Shown piece by piece: positions 1-8,870 of a stretch of DNA of 57,527 nt. The stretch covers positions 1 to 57,527 of the forward strand of contig DAIBJA010000036.1 in assembly GCA_027420455.1 (NCBI GenBank). The letters are read 5' to 3'. The stretch is from Clostridia bacterium. Lineage in GTDB: Bacteria > Bacillota > Sulfobacillia > JAJZYS01 > JAJYTV01. The position numbers and the translations under genes are program-made. Numbering within the stretch: the stretch's first letter is position 1; every line of letters begins with the position of its first letter. The notes below the pieces were generated by a model. It was not told where the DNA came from. It worked only from the letters and a program-made list of their open reading frames with translations, and ran no database searches.

Positions 1-375
1 CAGGCGCACGATCGCCAGCTGATCCTCCGTGAACGCGATGAGGCCCACGATGCCGACGGCGGCGCCGTGGAGAAGGATCGGCGCCGCGAAGTCCGCCTGC
101 TCCGGCACGACACCGCCCCGGGAGACGATCGGGTCGTAGGAAGGGTCGCTCGTGTCGAGAGCGGCCTCGGTCATGCCCGACGCCAGGACGCGGCCGTAGA
201 GGCCGCCTCCGACGGCTCCTTCCTCGAAGGCGCCGAGGCGTTGGGCATAGAGACCGGTCCCTGCCACGATCCGCAGCTCGCGGTCGACCACCTCAGCATC
301 GATGCCGAACGCGGCCCGGATCGCTTCGGTGACCTGCTGCGCGTCTTGAGCGATGCGTGCGAGCGGGCCTGTCAC
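1..375 (-). CDS. N-terminal part of a sensor/transcriptional regulator (partial)
   Basis: An open reading frame on the minus strand runs off the left edge, so it is missing from the ORF track; 125 codons are present. It starts at GTG with AAGGGAGG about ten bases upstream. The visible part has a helix rich in Ala/Gln/Ile, then DAEVVDRELRIVAGTG, a GGGLYGRVLASG stretch and AAPILLHGAAVGIVGLIAF. This pattern (a ligand-sensing GAF-like domain with a VDxxLRIVAGTG strand) is what I know from the input domains of sigma-54-interacting regulators of amino acid catabolism in Clostridia. The output domain lies outside the window, so the class is an inference. It lies downstream of, and in the same direction as, the catabolic operon, separated from it by hairpins. 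Confidence 0.6.
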   Translation of the reverse strand, partial: MTGPLARIAQDAQQVTEAIRAAFGIDAEVVDRELRIVAGTGLYAQRLGAFEEGAVGGGLYGRVLASGMTEAALDTSDPSYDPIVSRGGVVPEQADFAAPILLHGAAVGIVGLIAFTEDQLAIVRL

Positions 376-630
376 CGCTCCCGGCCTCCCTTTCCTGCCC
401 TCTTTGTCGTCTTCAGGCGTCCGACAAGGGTCGGCCACCCGAGCGATCGTCGGCCATGCTTTTTTGGGGGCCGACGCTCCAGCTTCGCAGCGCCTTTGGT
501 GCATGCCGCCGCGCCGCATGCTCGAATGCCGGATGCCGGCGACAAGGCGAGGCCCTGATGGCTCGTCCTTGTCGCCGGCAACGTTGTCTTCGCCTGGGGC
601 TGCTTGTGGCCGCAGTTCCTATCCCGCGTC
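376..630. other. Intergenic region with two strong hairpins
   Basis: No gene seen. It holds a perfect 7-bp inverted repeat (GTCGGCC, 449-455, with GGCCGAC, 469-475) around a T-rich loop, and the operon-end hairpin listed separately. The ribosome site of the leftward regulator lies at its left edge. A promoter for the regulator should be here but no convincing -35/-10 pair was recognised. Confidence 0.5.
535..579 (-). terminator. Hairpin at the end of the thiolase operon
   Basis: GCCGGCGACAAGG (535-547) pairs perfectly with CCTTGTCGCCGGC (567-579), and CGAG/CTCG extends the stem inside the loop. It lies about 50 bases after the thiolase stop. There is no T run on either side, so it may be a processing or stability hairpin, not an intrinsic terminator. 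Confidence 0.45.
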
Positions 631-1833
631 TCAGGCGCGCTCGAGGATCGCCGCCACGCCCTGCCCGACGCCGACGCAAAGCGTCGCGGCGGCATGGGTG
701 AGGCTGCGCTCCCGGAACTCGTGCAGCAGGGTGGCCACGAGGCGGGCACCCGACATGCCGAGCGGGTGCCCGATGGCGATCGCGCCGCCGTTCGGGTTCA
801 CGCGCTCGGGATCGAGGCCGAGTTCGCGGATGCAGGCGACGCTCTGCGCGGCGAACGCTTCATTGAGCTCCACCGCGTCGAGCTGCTGCACGCCAAGTCC
901 TGCGCGACCGAGGGCCTTGCGCAGCGCCGGCACCGGACCCATGCCCATGTAGCGCGGGTCGACCCCCACCTCCGCGCCAGCCGTGAGGCGCGCCACGGGC
1001 TTGAGGCCGTAGCGCCTGAGTCCCTCCTCAGACGCCAGCAGGACCATGGCGGCCCCGTCGTTGACCCCTGAGGCGTTGCCCGCCGTGACGGTGCCGCCTG
1101 GACGTACGATCGGCGGCAGGGCGGCGAGCCGCTCGTAGGTGGTCTCCGGCCGCGGGTGCTCGTCGACCGAGATGCTTTCCGACGGCCCTCGCTTCTTCGG
1201 CACCGTGACCGGCACGATCTCGGCCCGGAAGCGGCCGCGCTCCTGCGCCGCCTGCCAGCGCTGCTGGCTCTCGAGCGCGAAGCGGTCCTGGTCTTCGCGG
1301 GAGATTTGGTAGCGGTCGGCCACGTTCTCCGCCGTCTCCGCCATGGATTCGAGGGGGAAGCGCTCGGCGAGCCGCGGGTTCGGGAAGCGCCAGCCGAGGG
1401 TGCTGTCGAAGGCCGTGACATCGCCGCGGGGATAGGCCGAGGCGGCCTTGCCAAAGACGAGGGGGGCGCGCGACATCGACTCGACACCGCCGGCGAGGAA
1501 GATGTCGCCCTCGCCCGCCCGGATGGCGCGGGCTGCGGCGATGATGGCGGAAAGTCCACTGGCGCAGAGACGGTTCACCGTCATGCCGGGAACGGAGTCC
1601 GGCAGGCCCGCGAGCAGGAGCGCCATGCGCGCCACGTTGCGGTTGTCTTCGCCGGCCTGGTTGGCGTCGCCCGCGAGCACGTCGTCGATCGCCTCAGGAG
1701 GAAGGCCCGGCTGGCGCTCGAGCAGGGAAACGATCACGTGCGCCAGCATGTCGTCCGGCCGCACGGCGGCGAGGCCGCCGCCATAGCGGCCGACTGGCGT
1801 GCGCACCGCGTCGACGAGGTAGGCGTCGGGCAC
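631..1833 (-). CDS. Thiolase (acetyl-CoA/3-oxoacyl-CoA acyltransferase)
   Basis: A 400-residue thiolase that cleaves a 3-oxoacyl-CoA with CoA, or runs in reverse. The nucleophile is Cys90 in [12 protein letters not shown]. The C-terminal catalytic motifs [16 protein letters not shown] and LCVGVGQG supply the His and second Cys. The ORF track starts 67 codons too early; the GTG at 1833 has AAAGGAGG seven bases upstream and gives the family's normal N-terminus ([17 protein letters not shown]). It is the last gene of the operon, 22 bases after the aminotransferase. With the CoA-transferase genes just upstream, it likely performs the final cleavage of a 3-oxoacyl-CoA. The exact chain length cannot be read from the sequence. 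Confidence 0.93.
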   Translation of the reverse strand: MPDAYLVDAVRTPVGRYGGGLAAVRPDDMLAHVIVSLLERQPGLPPEAIDDVLAGDANQAGEDNRNVARMALLLAGLPDSVPGMTVNRLCASGLSAIIAAARAIRAGEGDIFLAGGVESMSRAPLVFGKAASAYPRGDVTAFDSTLGWRFPNPRLAERFPLESMAETAENVADRYQISREDQDRFALESQQRWQAAQERGRFRAEIVPVTVPKKRGPSESISVDEHPRPETTYERLAALPPIVRPGGTVTAGNASGVNDGAAMVLLASEEGLRRYGLKPVARLTAGAEVGVDPRYMGMGPVPALRKALGRAGLGVQQLDAVELNEAFAAQSVACIRELGLDPERVNPNGGAIAIGHPLGMSGARLVATLLHEFRERSLTHAAATLCVGVGQGVAAILERA

Positions 1834-1855
1834 GAGGATTCCTCCTTTAGAGGGG

Positions 1856-3145
1856 TCAGTGGAGGGCGCTGAGTGCCCTGTCAAAGCGGTCGAGGAGTTC
1901 CGAAACCTCCTCGGCCCGGACGATGAGCGGAGGCGCGAGGAGGACGTGGTCGCCCAGGAGGCCTTCGGGGCCGCCCGAGCCTGCGTAGACGATGAGGCCG
2001 GCGTCGAAGGCGATGTCGCTGAGACGCGCGGCACGTGCTCCAGGCCTTTGGTCCGTCTCGAGCACCACGGCCTGCATCAGGCCAAGCCCGCGGACCTCCC
2101 GCATGACCTCATGGCGCGGCAGGAGGTCTTCGAGTCCTGCTCGCAGGAGCTCACCCATGGCGGCTGCGTTCTCGATCAGGCGCTCGCGTTCGAGGATCTC
2201 GAGCGCCTTGGCGCCGGCGGCGCAGGCCACCGGATGGCCGCCGTAGGTGAAGCCGTGCGCAAAGCGTCCGCTGCCGCTCCGAATCGCCTCGTAGACCCGG
2301 TCGGCGGTCACGACAGCGCCGAGGGGCGCGTAGCCGCCCGAGAGCCCCTTGGCCGCCGTGATCATGTCCGGCGCGACCTCGAAGTGCTCCATGCCGAGGG
2401 TGAGGCCGGTGCGTCCGAAGCCCGTCATGACCTCGTCGGCGATCAGGAGGATGCCGTACGCGCGCGCGATGCGCCCTACGGCCTGCATATAGCCGGGGTG
2501 CGGGACAAGTCCGGAGTTGGCCGAGCCCCCGACCGGCTCCATCAGGATGGCGGCCACCGTGTCGGGTCCCGCCTGCTCGATCGCGGCGCGCAGCGCCCGG
2601 GTGCAGCTGCATTCCCCGTCCGGTCCCGGGCCCGGGCAGGCGGGGCCTGGCGGAGCGAAGTGGACGAACGCGGGACTCAGGAGCGGCTCGTACGGGCGGC
2701 GGCGGCCGATGTGGCCGGAGGCCGAGAGCGCGCCGAGCGAGTTGCCGTGGTACGACGCCCAGCGCGTGAGCACCTTGAAACGCTTGGGTTCACCGGTCTC
2801 GAGGAAGTACTGGCGCGCCAGCTTGACGGCCGTCTCGGTGGCCTCTGAGCCACCGGACACCGGGTAGGTGTGGCGCAGGCCGAAGGGCAGGAGCGCGGCG
2901 ATCCGCCGTGCGAGCTCCTCCTGGGCTTCGGATGTGAAGCGCATCGTATGGGCGAACGCGACCCGCTCGGCCTGGGCGGCCATGGCCTGGGCGATCTCCC
3001 GCCGGCCGTGGCCCAGGTTGGCGACGAGAGCGCCGGACGCCCCGTCGAGGTAGCGATGGCCGTCCTTGTCGAAGAGGTAGACGCCTTCGCCATGGTCGAT
3101 GGTCGGGTATGGATTCGCCGGCGCGCGATAGAAAACGTCGGTCAT
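1856..3145 (-). CDS. Class III PLP aminotransferase
   Basis: A 429-residue fold-type I class III aminotransferase. The PLP lysine is in [17 protein letters not shown], the cofactor-binding Asp in [15 protein letters not shown], and [15 protein letters not shown] binds the phosphate. A Cys-rich insert ([17 protein letters not shown]) lies mid-protein. ATG start with GGAGGGGG seven bases upstream; the start overlaps the stop of CoA-transferase B by four bases, indicating translational coupling. Family members act on omega- or beta-amino acids with pyruvate or 2-oxoglutarate. In this operon it probably makes the oxo-acid or semialdehyde used by the neighbouring enzymes; the substrate is unknown. 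Confidence 0.9.
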   Translation of the reverse strand: MTDVFYRAPANPYPTIDHGEGVYLFDKDGHRYLDGASGALVANLGHGRREIAQAMAAQAERVAFAHTMRFTSEAQEELARRIAALLPFGLRHTYPVSGGSEATETAVKLARQYFLETGEPKRFKVLTRWASYHGNSLGALSASGHIGRRRPYEPLLSPAFVHFAPPGPACPGPGPDGECSCTRALRAAIEQAGPDTVAAILMEPVGGSANSGLVPHPGYMQAVGRIARAYGILLIADEVMTGFGRTGLTLGMEHFEVAPDMITAAKGLSGGYAPLGAVVTADRVYEAIRSGSGRFAHGFTYGGHPVACAAGAKALEILERERLIENAAAMGELLRAGLEDLLPRHEVMREVRGLGLMQAVVLETDQRPGARAARLSDIAFDAGLIVYAGSGGPEGLLGDHVLLAPPLIVRAEEVSELLDRFDRALSALH

Positions 3146-3876
3146 GGTGTGGCCCCCTCCGTGCGCCTGAGCTCCGCGAGCGCCTCGAGTTCCTGCGGCG
3201 TCGGAGGCGGGATCTCCTCGAGGTGGGGCGCGACCCGCATGGGCCAGCCGGTCCTCCCCTGCACCTCCGCGAGGTCGACGCCCTCATGGAGCGCCGTGAG
3301 CCGCATCTCGCCGTCCTCGTCGTAGTCGAAGAGACCGAGGTCGGTCACGACGGCGGCGGGGCCGTTCGGGCGCCGTCGCCCTTCGGGGTGGCCGGGGGAC
3401 GTGACGAAGTCGACGGCGGCGGGGAAGCGCCTCGGATCGTGCGGCATCAGGACGATCGTCCGCCGTGCGAAGGAAGCGATGTCGGCGGCGCCGCCCGAGC
3501 CGGCGAGACGCGCCTTGGGGTGCGCATAGCTGCCGATGACCGTCGAGTTGAGGTTGCCGCGGCGGTCGATCTGGGCGCCGCCGAGAAAACCGACGTCGAT
3601 CCAACCTGTCTGCAGGTACTGGCTGAAGAGATCGTGGATCGGCAGGACGCAGAGCGATGTGCGCACGAGGTCCGGGTCGCCGATCGAGAGGGGGAGCCGA
3701 GGAGGGTAGGCGTCGATCACGCCGGACTCGTAGATGAGGACGAGGCGCGGTGCATGCAGGCGCTTCGCGATGTTGGCGGCGAGATTCGGGGTGCCGACGC
3801 CGACGAGCACCCGCTCGCCGTCCCGCAGCAGGCGAGCGCCGACGATCGCGAGGCGTCCCTGAGCGTCAACCGGCAC
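3142..3876 (-). CDS. CoA-transferase subunit B (glutaconate/3-oxoacid type)
   Basis: A 244-residue beta subunit of a family I CoA-transferase. The segment VLVGVGTPNLAANIAKRLHAPRLVLIYESGVID matches the start of GctB/IpdB-like subunits, where the Glu of the YESG motif is the residue that forms the glutamyl-CoA thioester in active transferases. Further conserved parts are GFLGGAQIDRRGNLNST and GSGGAADIASFARRTIV. GTG start with AAGGAGG nine bases upstream, overlapping subunit A by 11 bases. It works as a heteromer with the adjacent A subunit. A hydrolase role (as for IpdAB) cannot be excluded. Confidence 0.88.
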   Translation of the reverse strand: MPVDAQGRLAIVGARLLRDGERVLVGVGTPNLAANIAKRLHAPRLVLIYESGVIDAYPPRLPLSIGDPDLVRTSLCVLPIHDLFSQYLQTGWIDVGFLGGAQIDRRGNLNSTVIGSYAHPKARLAGSGGAADIASFARRTIVLMPHDPRRFPAAVDFVTSPGHPEGRRRPNGPAAVVTDLGLFDYDEDGEMRLTALHEGVDLAEVQGRTGWPMRVAPHLEEIPPPTPQELEALAELRRTEGATP

Positions 3877-4741
3877 GGCGGGCTGCCTCCTTCAACGCGG
3901 CCAGGCGATCCTGCGGCAGCTGCCGGAGGTAGTCGTCGCGGTCCTTCACGCCGTAGACGAACTGCTCGAGCCAGGCCGCTACGCTGGCAGGGTCGCGCGC
4001 GAGCGCGTCCCATTCGGTGTAGAACGTGGTGTCGCGGTCGTAGAGACCGTGCACGTAGGAGGGGTGCGCCCCCCAAGGGGCGAGGGAGACGTTCGTCACG
4101 CGGAAGCCCGGCAGCAGGAGGTGATCTCGATCTTTCCTCAATTCGGAGGCGGGAAGCACCTCCTCGACCGAGGCGATCACGAGGCGCGCGGCCAGGGCCG
4201 CCTCGCGCACCTCGCCGAGCAGGCCGCGGGCGTAGATGTTGCCGTCCTCGTCCGCGGCATGCGCGTGGAGCAGCGTGACATCCGGGTTGAGGGCGGGCAC
4301 CACCGGGACCTCCTCGTCGCCGAAGGGGCTTCGCACCTTCGGGCGGGGCCTGCGCAGGGAGAGGTCGTTCTCGAGCGAGCGCAGGGGCCAGAACGGCAGG
4401 CCGGCCGCCCCGGCCGCGAGGCGCGCCACGAGCTCGAAGTGGGTGTATTCCTCGATCCCGATCTCGCCCGCCTCGACGACGCGGCGGAAGACCGGCAGGT
4501 TGCCGACGCCGGGGTTGCCGGCGTAGCTGAAGACGACGCGGTCCGCGACGCCCGCCGCCAGCATCTGGTCGTAGAGGAGGTCCGGCGTGGCGCGGCAGAG
4601 GGTCAGGTGCTGGAGCCCCTGGCGGATGATCTCGTGGCCGAAGGCGAAGGGGATCAGGTGCGTGAAGCCGGCGAGATAGAGGACGTCCCCGTCATGCACG
4701 TACTCCCGCACGGCATCCTCGAGCGGCAGGAATCGCGTCAA
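3866..4741 (-). CDS. CoA-transferase subunit A (glutaconate/3-oxoacid type)
   Basis: The alpha subunit partner of the B subunit, about 291 residues. It begins LPLEDAVREYVHDGDVLYLAGFTHLIPFAFGHEIIRQG, the classic opening of GctA/IpdA-like chains, and carries NPDVTLLHAHAADEDGN later on. The track start is a GTG that overlaps the dehydrogenase stop. A TTG three codons in has GGAGTG eight bases upstream and is preferred. Together with subunit B it moves CoA between an acyl-CoA and a free acid, feeding the thiolase at the end of the operon. Confidence 0.88.
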   Translation of the reverse strand: MTRFLPLEDAVREYVHDGDVLYLAGFTHLIPFAFGHEIIRQGLQHLTLCRATPDLLYDQMLAAGVADRVVFSYAGNPGVGNLPVFRRVVEAGEIGIEEYTHFELVARLAAGAAGLPFWPLRSLENDLSLRRPRPKVRSPFGDEEVPVVPALNPDVTLLHAHAADEDGNIYARGLLGEVREAALAARLVIASVEEVLPASELRKDRDHLLLPGFRVTNVSLAPWGAHPSYVHGLYDRDTTFYTEWDALARDPASVAAWLEQFVYGVKDRDDYLRQLPQDRLAALKEAARRAG

Positions 4742-4742
4742 A

Positions 4743-6311
4743 TTACTCACTCCAGGGAATGCGCACCTTCTGGGTGATCGTCTGCGCCTGCAGGAAGAAG
4801 CTCAGGTAGTCCGGCCCCCCGACCTTCGGCCCCGTGCCCGAGAGCTTGTAGCCGCCGAACGGGTGCACGCCGGCCATGGCGCCGGTGGAGCTGCGGTTCA
4901 GATAGAGATTGCCGACGAAGAAGTGGTCGCGCACGTAGTCCATCTCCGAGGGGTCGCGGCTGAAGACCGCTCCCGTCAGGGCGTACTCGACGTTGTTCGC
5001 GAGATCCACCGCCTGGGCGAGGGAGTCGGCGCGCAGCACCGAGAGGAACGGTCCGAAGATCTCCTCCTGCGCGATCGGGCTGTCGATCGAGACGTCGTCG
5101 ATGATGGTCGGCGTGACGAAGTGGCCCCGCTCGCCTGGTGTGCCCTTGCGGATCACGGTGCCGTAGCGCGAGGCGCTCTCGATGTAGTCGGCGATCTTCC
5201 TGGCCGCCGACGCATCGATCACGGGCCCGTACGCGCGGTTCTCCGCGGCGTGGCCCATATCTGCCCCCACGCGGTCCACCTCGGCGACCACGGCGTCCAG
5301 GAACTCGTCGTGTACGTCGTTCGTGACGATGAGCCGCGATGTGGCGGAGCATTTCTGGCCCTGGTAGCCGAAGGCCGAGGTGACGAGCTCGCGGGCCGCC
5401 CAGTCGCGGTCCGCGGCGGCCGTCACGATGGTGGCGTTCTTGCCGCCCATCTCGACCATCACGCGCTTGAGCTGCTTCTGCCCGGCGACGAGACCCGAAG
5501 CCGCCTCGTGGATGTGGGTGCCGACGGCGCGGGAACCGACGAACGCGATGAACTGCACGTCGGGATGGCGGACGAGCGCCTCGCCGAGTTCGCCGCCGCG
5601 GCCCGGCACGAGGTTCAGGACACCGGGCGGAAGCCCCGCGTCCTCGAACACCCGGTAGAGCTCGTGCGCGATGGTCGCGGCCTCGTGGGCGGGCTTGAGG
5701 ACGACGGTGTTGCCCGCGGCGATGGCGGCCACCGTCATGCCGAGCGGCAGCGTCGAGGGGAAGTTGAAGGGGGAGATGACGACGCCGACGCCGAGCGGCA
5801 GGTAGCGGTACTGGTTGATCTCGGTCGAGATCGGCTGGATCTCCTTGCCTTCGCTCCACTTGAGAAGCTGGCGCGCGTTCCACTCGAAGTGGTCGATCGC
5901 CTCGGCGATCTCTCCGTCGGCCTGGTCGAAGTTCTTCCCGACCTCGAACGCCAGCCAGCCCAGGAACTCGCGGCGGCGCTGGCGTAGGATGTCGCCCGCG
6001 CGCAGGAGCAGTGCGGCCCGCTCCCACGGCTCGACCCGCGACCACGTCCCAAAGGCCTCGCGCGCCGCCTTGATGGCGGCGTCGCCCTGGGCCACGGAGG
6101 CCATGTGGATCTCGCCGACGGTGACGGAGGGATCCGCCGGGTCGGTGGAGATGAAGACATGCTCTCCGGCAAGCCGCTGGCCACCGATCCTGAGGGGATA
6201 GCTCCCCCCGAGCTTCGAGCGCACCTTGGCCACTTCTGCCTGCGTCTTCACCTGCTCCGCCGGGTCACGGAAGTTCAGGAACGGCTCGTTCTGGAACGGG
6301 TGCAGGGACAT
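4743..6311 (-). CDS. Aldehyde dehydrogenase, glutamate-5-semialdehyde dehydrogenase type
   Basis: A 522-residue NAD(P)-dependent aldehyde dehydrogenase of the RocA/PutA-C subgroup, which oxidises L-glutamate 5-semialdehyde to glutamate in proline, arginine and ornithine breakdown. The N-terminus (FQNEPFLNF) is typical of RocA. Catalytic residues are Cys321 in GYQGQKCSATSR and Glu287 in VMVEMGGKNA; PFNFPSTLP and FVGSRAVGT form the cofactor site. I place the start at the ATG six bases after AAGGTGA rather than the GTG two codons earlier. It follows the IclR gene by 25 bases. Because of the neighbours, the substrate might be another amino-acid semialdehyde. Confidence 0.9.
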   Translation of the reverse strand: MSLHPFQNEPFLNFRDPAEQVKTQAEVAKVRSKLGGSYPLRIGGQRLAGEHVFISTDPADPSVTVGEIHMASVAQGDAAIKAAREAFGTWSRVEPWERAALLLRAGDILRQRRREFLGWLAFEVGKNFDQADGEIAEAIDHFEWNARQLLKWSEGKEIQPISTEINQYRYLPLGVGVVISPFNFPSTLPLGMTVAAIAAGNTVVLKPAHEAATIAHELYRVFEDAGLPPGVLNLVPGRGGELGEALVRHPDVQFIAFVGSRAVGTHIHEAASGLVAGQKQLKRVMVEMGGKNATIVTAAADRDWAARELVTSAFGYQGQKCSATSRLIVTNDVHDEFLDAVVAEVDRVGADMGHAAENRAYGPVIDASAARKIADYIESASRYGTVIRKGTPGERGHFVTPTIIDDVSIDSPIAQEEIFGPFLSVLRADSLAQAVDLANNVEYALTGAVFSRDPSEMDYVRDHFFVGNLYLNRSSTGAMAGVHPFGGYKLSGTGPKVGGPDYLSFFLQAQTITQKVRIPWSE

Positions 6312-6336
6312 CTTCACTCACCTTCCGCGGTCGGAT

Positions 6337-7131
6337 TTATGCGTTGTACCCGAGCGCCTGGGAGACGGCAGCCGCCGTCTCGATCAGGTGCTGGCGCATG
6401 GGGCCGAGCAGGCGGTCGAGCGGTACCTGGAGGCTGTGGGTGGAGATGTTGACCGCCGCGACGATCGCTCCGCTGGCATCGCGGACGGGGGCCGCGATCG
6501 AGCGCAGACCCACCTCGAGCTCGCCGTCGGCCAGGGCACAGCCGAGCTGGCGTGCCTCTGCGAGATCTGCGAGCAGGCGATCGGGGTCTGTGCGCGTCGT
6601 GTCGGTGTAGCGAGGCCAGGGCGGCTCGCCCAGGATGTCGAGGAGCTCCTGGCGGCTTGCGCCTATCAGGAGCGCCTTACCGAGCGATGTCGCATGCAGC
6701 GGCAGCCTGGAGCCGACGTGGAGGTTAATCTGGAGGATGCGCTGAGCCGCCGCCACGCGCACCACGTAGAGGGCTTCCGCTCCGTCGCGGATGGCGACGT
6801 TGGCGGATTCGTGCGTCGCCTGCGCCAGGTCCGAGACATGGGGCTCGGCCAGATCGGGCAGCGACAGGGCCTGCAGGAACCGACGTCCGAGGTCCAGGAC
6901 CTTGGGCGTCAGGGAGAAGCGACGGCTCTCGTCCTGCCTCAGGTAGCCGAGGTCGCAGAGCGTCAGCGCGATGCGGCGCACCGTAGCCTTGTTGCGCAGG
7001 CTGCGGTCGCTGAGCTCCGTCAGGGTCAGGCGTTCGCGCGATGCGGCGAAGGCCTCCAGCACCTTGAACGCCTTTTCGATGCTGTAAATGAAGTAACGCG
7101 ACGGACTGTCGCCGGACAGGTAGTTAGGCAT
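6337..7131 (-). CDS. IclR-family transcriptional regulator
   Basis: A 264-residue regulator: an N-terminal winged helix-turn-helix (about 15-75, with LTLTELSDRSLRNKATVRRIALTL as the recognition region) and a C-terminal IclR ligand-binding domain (about 80-255, LHATSLGKALL and GLRSIAAPVRDASGAIVAAVNIS). The opening YSIEKAFKVLEAF resembles the PcaR/PcaU/PobR branch, whose members control aromatic and 3-oxoadipate catabolism. It is the first gene of the leftward operon and probably controls it and itself; a palindrome-like ATACGC-TTA-GCGCAT overlaps its start codon. ATG start with GGAGATG further upstream. Confidence 0.92.
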   Translation of the reverse strand: MPNYLSGDSPSRYFIYSIEKAFKVLEAFAASRERLTLTELSDRSLRNKATVRRIALTLCDLGYLRQDESRRFSLTPKVLDLGRRFLQALSLPDLAEPHVSDLAQATHESANVAIRDGAEALYVVRVAAAQRILQINLHVGSRLPLHATSLGKALLIGASRQELLDILGEPPWPRYTDTTRTDPDRLLADLAEARQLGCALADGELEVGLRSIAAPVRDASGAIVAAVNISTHSLQVPLDRLLGPMRQHLIETAAAVSQALGYNA

Positions 7132-7145
7132 ACGCTTAGCGCATC
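7128..7145. promoter_or_regulatory. Candidate operator over the iclR-type start codon
   Basis: ATACGC-TTA-GCGCAT is an imperfect inverted repeat (5 of 6 positions) covering the start codon of the IclR gene. Its core TACGCTTAG occurs again, inverted, upstream of the second aminotransferase at 11493-11501. Assignment to IclR is inference. Confidence 0.35.
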
Positions 7146-7625
7146 TCCATTACGCAGAGCATCTTTGACTTCACGTTGCCATGCTGGAAAGCCCCCGTCA
7201 AGGGGGAGATGCTTGCCCCTTCCACCATCTCGTGGGCCCGCAAGGCGCGGCATCGTGCGTACAATCACGCTTGACGGGAAGAGCCGGCGCATGGCGCCGT
7301 GTGGCGGCGCAGGGGGCAAATCCGGCTTCCTGAGCCAAGCACACGCAGGTTGCTACGGCCACTTGTTGCCGTATGGTTAGGGCAACCACGGAGATTCTGT
7401 TGTGCGGATCGATAGTACGCATGGCGTATGATCTGGGCGGCTCGCGCAGGCAGCCTGGAACACGGGCCGACGGGGGATCGTGGGTGGCCTCGCCGGACGC
7501 GGTGGATCAGTCGCAGAGCGTGTCCTCCAGGCATGTTGGAGGGCTTCAGCGTCGAAGTGGATGGCCTTGTGCACATGGACGCCGATTTTGGCGGATGGAT
7601 CGCAACGAGCTGGGAGGAGACGACA
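7132..7625. other. Divergent intergenic control region
   Basis: About 490 bases between the leftward IclR operon and the rightward M20 gene. No gene is supported; the track ORFs here lack ribosome sites. It contains the IclR-start palindrome, a perfect GTTGCC-N10-GGCAAC repeat (7365-7386) and GTACGC-ATG-GCGTAT (7415-7429). A weak leftward TTGACG is present at about 7197-7205 but without a good -10 box. Confidence 0.5.
7415..7429. promoter_or_regulatory. Candidate operator GTACGC-N3-GCGTAT
   Basis: An inverted repeat with one mismatch, the same layout (six bases, three-base spacer, six bases) as the site on the IclR start codon. It lies about 200 bases upstream of the M20 gene start. A second perfect repeat, GTTGCC-N10-GGCAAC, lies just upstream at 7365-7386. 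Confidence 0.3.
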
Positions 7626-8789
7626 TTGCGGGACGAGGAGATTCTTGAACTTTCCCAGGGCCTCATCGCGATCGAGAGCCACAGCGGCGCTGCCGGGCGG
7701 GAGGCAGAGGTGGCCGCGTTTGCCCGGGACTGGCTCCAGGAGAGAGGCGTCCGAGCCCGCCTCGAAGAAGTCGACGGCGGCCGCTCCAACGTGCTGGCTG
7801 CCGTCGGCAGGACGGGTGGCCCGCGCATCATGCTGAACGGGCATCTCGACACGGTCAGCGGCGAGAACATGGCGTTTCCAGCCTTCCGGCCGTTCGTTCG
7901 CGATGGACGGCTCTATGGGCGGGGCGCCTGCGACATGAAGGGCCCCGTCGCGGCGATGATGGCCGCGCTGGTCGACCTCAAGGATGCGGACTTGGACGGC
8001 GAGGTGCTGTTTGCCGGGGTCGTGGGCGAGGAGGAGCGGAGCGAGGGCACGGAAGCGCTCATCAAGCGTGGTGTGCACGCCGACTTCTGCATCGTCGGCG
8101 AGCCGAGCGACCTTGAGATCCATCTCGGGCACCGCGGGCTCGAATGGCTCGAGGTGCGCTTCCACGGCGTGGCGGCGCATTCGGGTGCTGCGGACAAGGG
8201 GCGCAATGCCATTTCGGCGGCCCAGACCTTCATGTCGCTCTGCGCGTCGCACCTGAATCCCCGCATCGCCGCCCGCCGGCATCCCTTCCTGGGGGAGTCG
8301 ACCATCAACTGGGGCTTCATCCATGGCGGTGAGCAGCCCAGCACCGTCGCGGGGGAATGCCGGCTCCAGCTCGACCGGCGCTGGATTCCCGGGGAGAGCG
8401 TCCAGAGCGTTGTAGGGGAACTCGAAGAGATGCTCGGTGTGGCGCTCCGCCTGCATGAAGGGGTCAGGGGCGAGGTCGTGCGCATGGAGAACAGCATCCT
8501 CACCCTGGACCACGTTCCGACCTATGTGGAGCCGACCCACCCGGGCGTCGTGGCCCTGGCGGGAGCCATTGCCGCGGAGAGCGGCGGGGAAGCGGTCTAC
8601 GAGCGCTTCCCCGCCTGGACCGACGCGGCCCTCCTGTCGGGACACGCGGGCATTCCGAGCGTCGTCTACGGTCCCGGCAGCATCAGGAAGGCGCATGCCG
8701 CCGATGAGTACGTACCGCTCGACGAGCTCTATCTGGCCGCGCGGGTCTATCGCCGGGCGTGCACCGAGTTCCTTGACGGGAAGCAGTGA
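7626..8789 (+). CDS. M20-family metallopeptidase/deacylase (ArgE/DapE type)
   Basis: A 387-residue M20 enzyme of the acetylornithine deacetylase / succinyl-DAP desuccinylase group, releasing amino acids from N-acyl or peptide substrates with two zinc ions. Metal and catalytic motifs are in order: LNGHLDTV (His, Asp), GACDMKG (bridging Asp), GEEERSEG (catalytic and metal Glu), GEPS, and KAHAADEYV near the end. A dimerisation domain begins at VRFHGVAAHSG. The track ORF begins 66 codons earlier; the TTG at 7626 has GGAGGAG six bases upstream and gives the family's usual length. It may release the amino acid processed by the adjacent oxidase and aminotransferases; the substrate is unknown. Confidence 0.9.
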   Translation: MRDEEILELSQGLIAIESHSGAAGREAEVAAFARDWLQERGVRARLEEVDGGRSNVLAAVGRTGGPRIMLNGHLDTVSGENMAFPAFRPFVRDGRLYGRGACDMKGPVAAMMAALVDLKDADLDGEVLFAGVVGEEERSEGTEALIKRGVHADFCIVGEPSDLEIHLGHRGLEWLEVRFHGVAAHSGAADKGRNAISAAQTFMSLCASHLNPRIAARRHPFLGESTINWGFIHGGEQPSTVAGECRLQLDRRWIPGESVQSVVGELEEMLGVALRLHEGVRGEVVRMENSILTLDHVPTYVEPTHPGVVALAGAIAAESGGEAVYERFPAWTDAALLSGHAGIPSVVYGPGSIRKAHAADEYVPLDELYLAARVYRRACTEFLDGKQ

Positions 8790-8804
8790 AGCTCGCCGGT
8801 TGTG

Positions 8805-8859
8805 AGGATCCGCCCAGGGAAAGGGTGACGGCATCGGTCCCCACACCTGGGCGGATCCT
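8805..8859. terminator. Bidirectional hairpin between convergent genes
   Basis: A perfect 14-bp inverted repeat, AGGATCCGCCCAGG (8805-8818) with its complement (8846-8859) and a 27-base loop, sits between the convergent M20 and FAD-oxidase genes. No long T run, but position and stem strength fit a shared terminator. Confidence 0.6.
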
Positions 8860-8870
8860 TGCCAGGAGAG

